This document shows, piece after piece, positions 1 to 6,128 of a DNA stretch of 6,450 nucleotides. The stretch's first letter is position 1, and every line of letters begins with the position of its first letter. The position numbers and the translations under genes are program-made. Below the pieces are notes generated by a model. The model did not search any database. It had not been told where the DNA came from and saw only the letters and a program-made list of their open reading frames with translations. Source of the stretch: Gammaproteobacteria bacterium (GTDB taxonomy: Bacteria; Pseudomonadota; Gammaproteobacteria; Pseudomonadales; Azotimanducaceae); contig PBTJ01000020.1 of NCBI GenBank assembly GCA_002726925.1, positions 4,900-11,349 on the forward strand, given 5' to 3'.

Positions 1-161
1 ACGAACAGCTATCCGCACAGTTCTACATAAACAACCTTACGGACGAAATCGCCCTTAATGAGTTTATTGCTGCCGGCGGTCATGGCGGCCAGGTTTTCCT
101 GGGCTCACCCACCAACCATCGCGAGATGGGTGTGGTCGTGAGATGGATGCCTGAATGGTAG
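1..161 (+). CDS. TonB-dependent outer-membrane receptor, C-terminal fragment
   Basis: An open frame enters from the left edge (first full codon at 3) and ends at TAG 159-161, giving 52 residues. The tail has the pattern of the last two beta-strands of TonB-dependent receptor barrels: an aromatic strand leading into FYINNLTDE, a glycine-rich loop (AAGGHGG), then FLGSPTNHREMGVVVRW and a terminal aromatic residue (EW). Family members typically show a 'NLTDE ... GaPR..GV.v' arrangement and finish on Phe or Trp, the signal recognised by the BAM machinery. These receptors sit in the outer membrane and use TonB/ExbBD energy to import siderophores, vitamins or oligosaccharides. The plug domain and most of the barrel lie outside the window, so the ligand cannot be read here. 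The neighbouring sugar genes suggest, without proof, a carbohydrate ligand. The gene converges on the next gene with a 184-base gap. Confidence 0.72.
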   Translation, partial: EQLSAQFYINNLTDEIALNEFIAAGGHGGQVFLGSPTNHREMGVVVRWMPEW

Positions 162-175
162 TAGTCCGCTAAAAC

Positions 176-190
176 GCTTTTCTGAAAAGC
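176..190 (+). other. Small AT-rich hairpin just after the receptor stop
   Basis: GCTTTT (176-181) and AAAAGC (185-190) are perfect inverted arms around a CTG loop, 14 bases after the receptor stop codon. The six-pair stem is mostly A-T, so it is weak as a terminator on its own. It may protect the transcript end or may be chance. Confidence 0.3.
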
Positions 191-196
191 ACAGTC

Positions 197-222
197 GGAC
201 GCGTCGAAGGGCGCGTCCTTCT
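197..222 (+). terminator. Candidate terminator hairpin after the receptor gene
   Basis: GGACGCG (197-203) pairs perfectly with CGCGTCC (212-218). A T-G wobble and a C-G pair (204-205 with 210-211) can extend this to a nine-pair stem with a GAAG loop. The stem is GC-rich and is followed by TTCT, a poor U-tract. It therefore resembles an intrinsic terminator without the ideal tail. Termination here could also rely on the C-rich tract just downstream. Part of the hairpin (208-213) could instead pair with CGCCCT at 232-237. Confidence 0.4.
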
Positions 223-240
223 GCTCAGAGACGCCCTCGC

Positions 241-293
241 CTTAATTCTCCCCTCCTTAACTGCTACCCCTTCGTCTCTTCTGCCACCCCCAC
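241..293 (+). promoter_or_regulatory. C-rich, G-poor tract, candidate Rho-loading site
   Basis: Counting bases in these 53 positions gives 26 C, 17 T, 7 A and only 3 G on the plus strand. Rho utilisation sites are known to be unstructured, C-rich and G-poor RNA. The tract lies after the receptor stop and before the 3' end of the convergent oxygenase gene, where plus-strand transcription would otherwise become antisense to that gene. The Rho role is inferred from composition and position only. Confidence 0.33.
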
Positions 294-345
294 GGACATA
301 GCGCCCGACAAGGTTGCTCATTTTGATTTCGATGGTTGCTATCGC

Positions 346-2124
346 TTAGTTTTTGAAGTGTTCGAGGGAGGCGATGCGCTCGAGAGTTGCCCGACCGTGA
401 TCAATGGTCCACTGGCCTATTTGGCGCGAGTTTTGCGCCGAATCCCAGCTACGACCGCGAAGGTACTTAATCGCTGCACGTAAGCAGTGCACCGAATCTG
501 AACGCTCCAGCGCGCTACAGGCTATCAAGGCTGGATAACCGTTTTCGTCCTGCAAGCTCTCCAGCAGCGCTGCTTCCGCTTGCGGGACCAGATGCGGCAA
601 CTGCGCTGCCGAGTGACTCAACCATGACAGCAGTGCGATAGCGCTGAGATAGCGCATTTGTCCCATCATACTAAGCCTTGGCTCGGTCTCCACATTTGCA
701 CCCCACTGCGGGACAGTCCCTGACAAAAAGTGACGCATGCGCTCAATTGCGTGCTCATCAAAGGCCCCCAATGCAGCATGGGCATCAAGGGTTACCCGGA
801 TCACACTTGGCTCAGGATCATCCAGCAACCTAGCCATTTGACTCACATGCTCGCCAACAACAACCGGGCCGGCATCGCCTAAAGCATAGGCTGCGTTAAT
901 CCGTATCCACGGATCAGTATGCTCGAGTAATCCCAACAGCGCCGCCACCGCAGGCTTGCCGATGGCGCTTAGGGCAATAGCCGAATCCTCTGGCGTAAAC
1001 TGCCCATCGAGAAAAAAACGCCCCAAATGGCCCTCTTGCGTATCAGCGGGCAGCTTATACGCGCTCTTGTCGTGCCGGCCTTGGTCGGCACGGGACAGCA
1101 GATCGGCCAACAGTGTGTCAACGGCCACAGCGCCCAGCGCCACAAGACCGTATAGCGATGACAACCGCTGTTGCTGATCTGAGCTTTTCATGCCCGCAAC
1201 AAGCGCCTCCATGTGCGTATCTAGGAGCGGATTATTGGGCGTTGGGTCAGGCGCTTCGCCGCGCAACCAACACCAAATCGAGGACCAAGCATCCGGTAAT
1301 TCATGGTGAGTCTGCAGATTTTTCGGCGTACGCCACTGCGGCTCGACACTGTGCCAAGTCGGCCTCGTTGGGTTTTCGCAGCGCAGGGCGACAAACTTCA
1401 TCATATAGCGCATCTGCTCACTGTTGTTAGGCGAACCGGCATGCACCAAATCAAAGTGCGCGATAACCACAGAACCTGCTGGAATTTCCTGCATAACCGC
1501 CTGCTCTGGTCGCAGATCGTGCAGTGTGGCGTACAAATGGGAGCCTGCCAGAAATCGCGTGGGCCCCATCGCCATTGAGGTTGCGTGGGGAAAATAGAAA
1601 ACGTTAGCGGCACGAGGCTTATGCCACCGTGTACGCCCGCAGGAGGCATGAGAGTCCTGATGCCAGGCCGAGGCCGAGATAGACCCACGGGCCATCTTCG
1701 GCTGAGTGGCAAAGGCCGTCACCTGTGATGTATCGGAGCGATCAGAACTGGTCTCTATGTCAGCCTCTGGGGCAGGCTGTATCGCGCCGGCTTTGCCCTG
1801 GGAGTCCGTCTTCGCAGCAAACCCCAGCGGATCGCTGTTATGGGGAAATCGGTGCGGCAGGAACACGAACCCCTCACCCAAAAGGCTCGTTAGCGCACCT
1901 TGGACTGCAGCAGATTCGCAAAGTTGATTCAGGGCTGGGACTCGAGGAACGATGTTGTCCCCGGGGTGCGGCAGCTCGTATTCCAGCGCATAGGCGATTT
2001 CTTCGGCCACACGCTGGTGAAAATCTGGTGCGAGCATTGAGTCGATGATCACAAACCCATCAGCGATAAAGCGCTGCACCTGATCATCACTCAACAACGG
2101 CTGATTTTGTTCACTCATAACCAT
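346..2124 (-). CDS. PhyH-family Fe(II)/2-oxoglutarate oxygenase fused to HEAT-like repeats
   Basis: The 592-residue protein starts with a phytanoyl-CoA-dioxygenase-type fold. Residues 11-30 (LLSDDQVQRFIADGFVIIDS) are the usual N-terminal helix and strand. The iron site is readable: the H-x-D motif is WHQDSH with H155 and D157, and the distal histidine is H228 in DLVHAGSP. R239 (EQMRYMMKF) is the probable 2-oxoglutarate-binding arginine. GPTRFLAGSH (187-196) is a family signature. The family hydroxylates small molecules in the cytoplasm, and the substrate here is unknown. From about residue 305 to the end the protein becomes helical, with HEAT-like units such as 382-420 (PWIRINAAYALGDAG) and 424-459. 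Most PhyH proteins have about 250-300 residues, so this one is about twice as long. Residues 97-150 form a polar linker inside the catalytic domain. The start could be codon 1 or the ATG two codons later; neither has a clear Shine-Dalgarno. A TGA lies in frame at 2146-2148, so no longer start exists. The gene follows the propeller gene by 57 bases. Confidence 0.85.
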   Translation of the reverse strand: MVMSEQNQPLLSDDQVQRFIADGFVIIDSMLAPDFHQRVAEEIAYALEYELPHPGDNIVPRVPALNQLCESAAVQGALTSLLGEGFVFLPHRFPHNSDPLGFAAKTDSQGKAGAIQPAPEADIETSSDRSDTSQVTAFATQPKMARGSISASAWHQDSHASCGRTRWHKPRAANVFYFPHATSMAMGPTRFLAGSHLYATLHDLRPEQAVMQEIPAGSVVIAHFDLVHAGSPNNSEQMRYMMKFVALRCENPTRPTWHSVEPQWRTPKNLQTHHELPDAWSSIWCWLRGEAPDPTPNNPLLDTHMEALVAGMKSSDQQQRLSSLYGLVALGAVAVDTLLADLLSRADQGRHDKSAYKLPADTQEGHLGRFFLDGQFTPEDSAIALSAIGKPAVAALLGLLEHTDPWIRINAAYALGDAGPVVVGEHVSQMARLLDDPEPSVIRVTLDAHAALGAFDEHAIERMRHFLSGTVPQWGANVETEPRLSMMGQMRYLSAIALLSWLSHSAAQLPHLVPQAEAALLESLQDENGYPALIACSALERSDSVHCLRAAIKYLRGRSWDSAQNSRQIGQWTIDHGRATLERIASLEHFKN

Positions 2125-2181
2125 TCTGCACTGTCTTTTTTCCCATCAGGCTGCGCCCCCTACAATCTTCGCTATGATCAA

Positions 2182-3555
2182 TCACTGGCCAACCAAAACG
2201 AACGAAAACAACTGGGCCGACACCACGGTAAATTCGAGTCGCACCCGGCTCATCTCAGGGGTAATGGCAAGGGACGATGCTGGCAGGACGACACCATCGG
2301 TAGTCGAACCGTTGACGCTATTTTCAGCAATCACCTGATCTTTGTGGTCCAAGAGCTTAACGACGATAGAGCCTTGGGGCATCACATCAGCGGTGAGCTG
2401 AATTTCTTCGCCACGATAATCCATAAGGTTTGTCCTCAGCACACCCGGCTGATCCTGCTTGACTTGGGTGTAGCCCGCAAAACCATCAACGCGGAGTGTC
2501 GCCAAGGCCAAGCAGCCATTGCGCCAGCCAAAGTGCAACCAATCGCTGCCACCGTAGTAGAGGCGCACTTCTTCGTCTAAGAACACCGGCCCAGCACAGG
2601 CATAAACACAGCCATAATCGTAGTCCAGTTCGGTGTCACTGCAGCCAATAAGCGCATTGCCAGCGTCTATGCGTTGCCACGTCAGAGTATCGTCGCTGTA
2701 GGCCAACTCAGTCCAAGCCCGATCGGAAATCTGATCGTGAATCACCAATAAACCCAGGTATGCGTCGCCATGGGGAAATACTGTCATCGCGTATGGCTGC
2801 TCTTCCCAGCACTGAGCATCGATCACCACGGTCGGTTCCGACCAGTTCACAAAGTCACTGCTTTCGATTCTCGCCACTCTGCGGCACCAACCATGATTGG
2901 TCTTCGATTCCGCGCCCACAAGCTCACGATCGGTCTTGATCCAATCGCGCGTAAAGGCCACATATTTTTTCAACTGTGGCACCCACATCGCGTTGTTGTG
3001 GGTATCGCCTGCCAACTGGCAATTAATCTTTTGCGGCATCGACCAGTCGATACCATCGGGAGAGAAACTAACTCTCAGACCCTGAAAAAGAGCTTTGTAG
3101 CGGCGGCTAGCATCTTCCTCGCTGTCGTCCCTAAAGATGCCCGAGCCGTGCACGCCGCGCATCACGAGATTGTTGCGCTCGCTACCTTCGTACTCAACCA
3201 AACCCAAGTTGGGTTTTTCCCAAGTAATGCCATCCCGGGACTGCGCATAACACACGCCCATCTCCTGCTCTGCGTGGCCTTCAAAGGGCGATGAAAGTCG
3301 CTGTGGCAGCGTCATACCATGAGCAGAGTGAGCAACGATGAAGGGGCTGTACCAGCATTGATAGAGGCCCCGATGAGGATCAAAGACGATGTTGCCATAA
3401 AGGTTATCGAACCTGCGCTCCCACGGGTTCTCCTCCACGAAGAGCGGATTTTCGGGATGCTTGGTCACCGTCCCTACCCGCAGTGCCATGTTGGCCGCGG
3501 CAGCTACGTTGGCATCGTTTAGCAGTAAAAACCTGCGTGCACCGTTTTGCTCCAT
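2182..3555 (-). CDS. Five-bladed beta-propeller glycosidase-like protein (GH32/GH43 type)
   Basis: The 457-residue protein shows repeated beta-propeller blade motifs. These include KHPENPLF (32-39), GNIVFDPHRGLYQCWYSPF (54-72), a 'YAQSRDGITWEKP' segment (103-115), 'VSFSPDGIDWSMP' (162-174), 'ESSDFVNWSEP' (231-241) and 'AYSDDTLTWQR' (285-295). The SxDGxxW style repeat is typical of GH43/GH32-like propellers that cleave or bind glycosides. Acidic candidates for the active site are D59, the FRDD at 141-144 and the EE at 251-252, but a strict GH32 WMNDPNG motif is absent. Hydrolysis is therefore likely rather than certain. GGSDWLHFGWRNG (335-347) leads to a C-terminal beta-sandwich-like region (about 370-457). 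No signal peptide is visible, so the protein is probably cytoplasmic. It is the first gene of the minus-strand pair. The first ATG is favoured because RRFLLLNDANV (7-17) looks like part of the fold, although no good Shine-Dalgarno precedes it. Confidence 0.72.
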   Translation of the reverse strand: MEQNGARRFLLLNDANVAAAANMALRVGTVTKHPENPLFVEENPWERRFDNLYGNIVFDPHRGLYQCWYSPFIVAHSAHGMTLPQRLSSPFEGHAEQEMGVCYAQSRDGITWEKPNLGLVEYEGSERNNLVMRGVHGSGIFRDDSEEDASRRYKALFQGLRVSFSPDGIDWSMPQKINCQLAGDTHNNAMWVPQLKKYVAFTRDWIKTDRELVGAESKTNHGWCRRVARIESSDFVNWSEPTVVIDAQCWEEQPYAMTVFPHGDAYLGLLVIHDQISDRAWTELAYSDDTLTWQRIDAGNALIGCSDTELDYDYGCVYACAGPVFLDEEVRLYYGGSDWLHFGWRNGCLALATLRVDGFAGYTQVKQDQPGVLRTNLMDYRGEEIQLTADVMPQGSIVVKLLDHKDQVIAENSVNGSTTDGVVLPASSLAITPEMSRVRLEFTVVSAQLFSFVLVGQ

Positions 3556-3703
3556 GGTCGTATCGCCAAATTCGTCTGTCTAAACGATACTAGGGCGCAA
3601 ACAAATCGAGTAAAAGCTAGCCTGTTGGTTTGAACCGTCTTGCAGAAAAAATTACCACCCACAATTGGCCCAAGCCCTGCTTGCAATGCAATGAGCAAGA
3701 ACT
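3556..3703. promoter_or_regulatory. Divergent promoter region between the two transcription units
   Basis: These 148 bases separate two genes pointing away from each other, so both promoters must lie here or inside the genes. Three small dyads are visible: GTATCG (3560-3565) with CGATAC (3585-3590); GGTT-TG-AACC (3628-3637); and TTGCA-A-TGCAA (3681-3691), which is nested in CTTGC (3680-3684) with GCAAG (3695-3699). Any of these could be an operator for a shared sugar-responsive regulator, but none matches a consensus well enough to name the family. For the plus strand, TTGAAC (3630-3635) is a possible -35 without a convincing -10. Confidence 0.5.
3587..3614 (-). promoter_or_regulatory. Candidate promoter for the propeller-oxygenase unit
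   Basis: On the minus strand, TTTACT (3609-3614) and TAGTAT (3587-3592) are separated by 16 bases. Each matches four of six bases of the sigma-70 -35 and -10 consensus. The -10 lies about 30 bases before the start codon at 3555, and the CGATAC arm of a small dyad overlaps it, which would suit repression. Promoters this weak are common by chance, so confidence is low. Confidence 0.3.
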
Positions 3704-4501
3704 ATGCAGCAACCTGATGCAGAAATGACGACAGCACCGCTCACCGAGGGCGCCCTACAGCAAGCATTAGACACCCTGCATGAACAGGGCTTTGTCATTT
3801 TGCCGGAGGTGCTACCCGAGGCTTGGGTGACGGCCACACGCGCTGCGTTCAACGCTGAGCTTCAGACCGGCTATCGCGACCGGCCAACCAGTCAAAGCGG
3901 ACATGGTGGTTTTGAGCCACCCCTACAGGCGCCGTTTTTAGATCCACAGATCATCGAAAATGCTGTGGTGCTGCAAGTACTCGAGCGCGCACTGGGCGAG
4001 CATTTTTTCGGCTGCCTGCCCTACGGTTGCAACACAGCTTTTCCGGGCAGTGGCGTACAAAACGTTCATCGAGATTGTGGGCACTTGTTTCCCGAGTTAG
4101 GCCAAGCCTTGCCGCCAATGCTTATCGTGGTGAACTTCCTGCTCGATGATTTCACCGCAGCCAATGGCGCAACAGAAATCTGGCCCGGCTCTCATCGCCA
4201 GGTTGACGCAGATCAGGCGGAGATTAGCACGCTGAAAATCTCGCCAAGTCGCTGGTCGGAACACCCTCGGGTGCAAGCTACGACGCCTGCAGGTTCTATC
4301 GTCATTCGGGATATGCGCACGTGGCATCGGGGCATGGCCAATACCACCGATGAATCACGCACCATGCTGTCGCTCGTGTATTACCGTCAGTACGCTTTGC
4401 CGGACAACTTACATGCCAGCGAGGCGAGCCTTGGAGACGTTGAATGGGAACGGCTATCGGATCGCGCCAAGTGGATTTATCGGCTCAGGCGCGAGCATTA
4501 A
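3704..4501 (+). CDS. PhyH-family Fe(II)/2-oxoglutarate oxygenase (stand-alone)
   Basis: This 265-residue protein has the usual length and order for the phytanoyl-CoA dioxygenase family. Residues 14-37 (ALDTLHEQGFVILPEVL core) form the N-terminal helix and strand. The iron ligands are H122 and D124 in NVHRDCGHLF, with H208 in MRTWHRGMAN as the distal histidine. R219 (DESRTMLSL) is the probable 2-oxoglutarate-binding arginine, and NGATEIWPGSHR (154-165) is the conserved segment between them. All three iron ligands are present, so it should be an active oxygenase. The substrate is unknown, and the family name should not be read as phytanoyl-CoA activity. It is only distantly similar to the oxygenase on the other side of the divergent promoter and lacks that protein's linker and HEAT region. 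The start at 3704 has a weak Shine-Dalgarno; the ATG at 3725 (MTTAPLTEG) is a possible alternative. The xylulokinase follows after 133 bases. Confidence 0.87.
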   Translation: MQQPDAEMTTAPLTEGALQQALDTLHEQGFVILPEVLPEAWVTATRAAFNAELQTGYRDRPTSQSGHGGFEPPLQAPFLDPQIIENAVVLQVLERALGEHFFGCLPYGCNTAFPGSGVQNVHRDCGHLFPELGQALPPMLIVVNFLLDDFTAANGATEIWPGSHRQVDADQAEISTLKISPSRWSEHPRVQATTPAGSIVIRDMRTWHRGMANTTDESRTMLSLVYYRQYALPDNLHASEASLGDVEWERLSDRAKWIYRLRREH

Positions 4502-4634
4502 CTATGGCTTCCGCGATAGTAAAAAGATCTGGCGATAATTTGCGCAGTCCTATATTTCGCGACGTCGACACGTCCCCAAGCCTTTCATCTCGCCGTCATA
4601 ACCAAATAATCGCGCACGAGTTAAAGGAAGTGAT
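4502..4634 (+). promoter_or_regulatory. Leader region before the kinase genes, possible internal promoter
   Basis: This 133-base gap is long for genes of one operon. TATATT at 4551-4556 matches five of six -10 bases, but no good -35 is found at the right distance. GACGT (4561-4565) and ACGTC (4570-4574) can form a five-pair hairpin with a CGAC loop; no U-tract follows it, so it is not a convincing terminator. The kinases may have their own promoter here while also being read through from the oxygenase gene. Confidence 0.3.
4625..4630 (+). promoter_or_regulatory. Strong ribosome-binding site for the xylulokinase
   Basis: AGGAAG ends four bases before ATG 4635-4637, within TTAAAGGAAGTGATATG. 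It is the clearest Shine-Dalgarno in the window and fixes the start of the kinase. The two oxygenase genes and the propeller gene have much weaker sites. Confidence 0.75.
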
Positions 4635-6128
4635 ATGTCCACAGCGTTAGGCATAGACATCGGCACTCAGAGCGTCAAGGTGCTTGTTTACTGCGCAGAC
4701 ACGAAGCAGTGCAAGGCATTAGCCACCGCTCCTCTGGCGCTCCATCAAAACCACCATGGCGTCGCCGAACAACAGGCTCAGTGGTGGATCGACGGTTTAC
4801 AGGCAGCCCTGCAGCAGATAGAACCCAGCGTGCTCGCCAATGTGAGCGCCATTGGCGTATCAGGGCAGCAGCACGGTTTCGTGCCAATCGATGCCAACGG
4901 CCAACCGCTGGTGCCGGTCAAGCTTTGGTGCGATACGTCGACGACCGCTGAGTGTGACTATCTCACCGCGCAGATGGGCGGTGACGATGCCTGCATCGCC
5001 GCCCTAGGCAACCCGATTTTGCCGGGCTACACGGCATCGAAATTGCTCTGGTTTCGTAACGCTCATGCAGATTTGTACGCGCAGATGGACTGCATACTGC
5101 TGCCCCATGATTACGTTAATTTTTACCTAACTGGCGAAAAAACCATGGAGGCTGGCGATGCCTCTGGCACAGGCTTTATGGATGTACGCGCGCGACAGTG
5201 GTCCCAGCAGATGCTCGGCATCGTCGATCCGAATACGGACCTGCGTGACCGCTTACCCCGCATCGGCACCTCGATGGCACCAATCGGCAAACTGCTACCC
5301 AGTGTTGCCAGCGAACTAGGACTCCCGCCAGGAATACCCGTTGCTCCAGGCGGCGGCGACAATATGATGGGCGCCATTGGTACTGGCAATGTTAAGCCCG
5401 GCGTGGTCACCATGAGTTTGGGCACCTCCGGCACGATATGCAGTTATGCAGATGCATCGGTCACCGATCCCAACGGCGACATAGCGGCCTTTTGTTCGTC
5501 TACGGGTGGTTGGCTGCCGCTGATTTGCACCATGAACTGCACCGCTGGCACCCAACTCATGCAAGACCTCTTCGCGACGACAATTAGTCAGTTCGAGGCC
5601 AACCTGCAAATTTCTGCCCACGGCGCCCAGGGCGTGATCGCAGTGCCCTTTTTCAACGGCGAACGCACCCCCAATCTTCCCAGCGGCAAGGCTTGCCTGT
5701 TTGGCCTCGACGGACAAAACATGCGCCAAGAAAACATTCTGCGCGCCACCGTGGAAGGCGTAACCTTCGGCCTGCGCGCGGGGCTTGAGCTGTTGGCCAA
5801 ACAAGGTCTGACTGCGCAGGACATTGTGCTTACTGGCGGCGGCGCTAACAGTCCCGCATGGCGACAAATCGTCGCCGACATTTGCAACGCCCCGGTTCAG
5901 GTATTCACTAACCCAGAGGCTGCCGCTCTCGGCGCTGCGCTGCAGGCGCTCGCCAGCCTCACTGGCGCCGACATCGAAAAGGTAGCTGTTGAACACCTTG
6001 CAACCGCTGCCCACGCTTACTGCCTGCCCCAGCGGGACGCAGCAGACTTTTACCGTGAGCATTATCAGTCCTACAGACAGGCAACAGCCCATGTGCAAGC
6101 GCTATACCGTGAGCGCAGGCCAGCATGA
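4635..6128 (+). CDS. xylB: Xylulokinase, FGGY carbohydrate kinase family
   Basis: The 497-residue protein matches the FGGY family in length and domain order. It phosphorylates D-xylulose with ATP to xylulose 5-phosphate, which enters the pentose phosphate pathway in the cytoplasm. The N-terminal actin-like domain begins with the phosphate loop GIDIGTQSVK (6-15). GVSGQQHGFVPID (74-86) matches the SGQxHG sugar-binding signature of xylulokinases. GGGDNMMGAIGTG (239-251) carries D242, the expected catalytic base, and GTSGTI (263-268) is the second phosphate motif. PFFNGERTPNLP (338-349) and GGGANSPAWRQIVADI (401-416) are C-terminal family signatures. All key motifs are intact. A close relative acting on another ketose or pentitol cannot be excluded, but SGQxHG favours xylulose. 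It starts from a strong ribosome-binding site and overlaps the next gene by four bases. Confidence 0.92.
   Translation: MSTALGIDIGTQSVKVLVYCADTKQCKALATAPLALHQNHHGVAEQQAQWWIDGLQAALQQIEPSVLANVSAIGVSGQQHGFVPIDANGQPLVPVKLWCDTSTTAECDYLTAQMGGDDACIAALGNPILPGYTASKLLWFRNAHADLYAQMDCILLPHDYVNFYLTGEKTMEAGDASGTGFMDVRARQWSQQMLGIVDPNTDLRDRLPRIGTSMAPIGKLLPSVASELGLPPGIPVAPGGGDNMMGAIGTGNVKPGVVTMSLGTSGTICSYADASVTDPNGDIAAFCSSTGGWLPLICTMNCTAGTQLMQDLFATTISQFEANLQISAHGAQGVIAVPFFNGERTPNLPSGKACLFGLDGQNMRQENILRATVEGVTFGLRAGLELLAKQGLTAQDIVLTGGGANSPAWRQIVADICNAPVQVFTNPEAAALGAALQALASLTGADIEKVAVEHLATAAHAYCLPQRDAADFYREHYQSYRQATAHVQALYRERRPA

Noticed and set aside
312..340. Direct repeat GGTTGCT at 312-318 and 334-340
   Set aside because: Seven bases, two copies only, no associated element; likely chance.
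2107..2580. 157-codon plus-strand frame spanning the gap between the two minus-strand genes
   Set aside because: It covers the end of the propeller gene and the start of the oxygenase gene in antisense, with no good ribosome-binding site and no domain.
2770..3294. 174-codon plus-strand open frame opposite the propeller gene
   Set aside because: It lies wholly within the propeller coding region, and its product has no recognisable fold. The minus-strand frame explains the sequence.
3691..3717. Eight-codon upstream frame (ATG at 3691, TGA at 3715) overlapping the start of the stand-alone oxygenase
   Set aside because: It could act as a leader peptide but has no codon pattern suggesting attenuation and no clear ribosome-binding site; short frames like this occur by chance.
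4513..4537. GCGATA repeated at 4513-4518 and 4532-4537, also seen as TATCGC at 3561-3566 and 340-345
   Set aside because: A hexamer is expected about three times on both strands in a window of this size, and two of the copies lie outside any plausible promoter arrangement.
5316..6098. 260-codon minus-strand open frame inside the xylulokinase
   Set aside because: It is fully antisense to a strongly conserved FGGY gene, its translation shows no recognisable domain, and long antisense frames are expected in GC-leaning codon usage.
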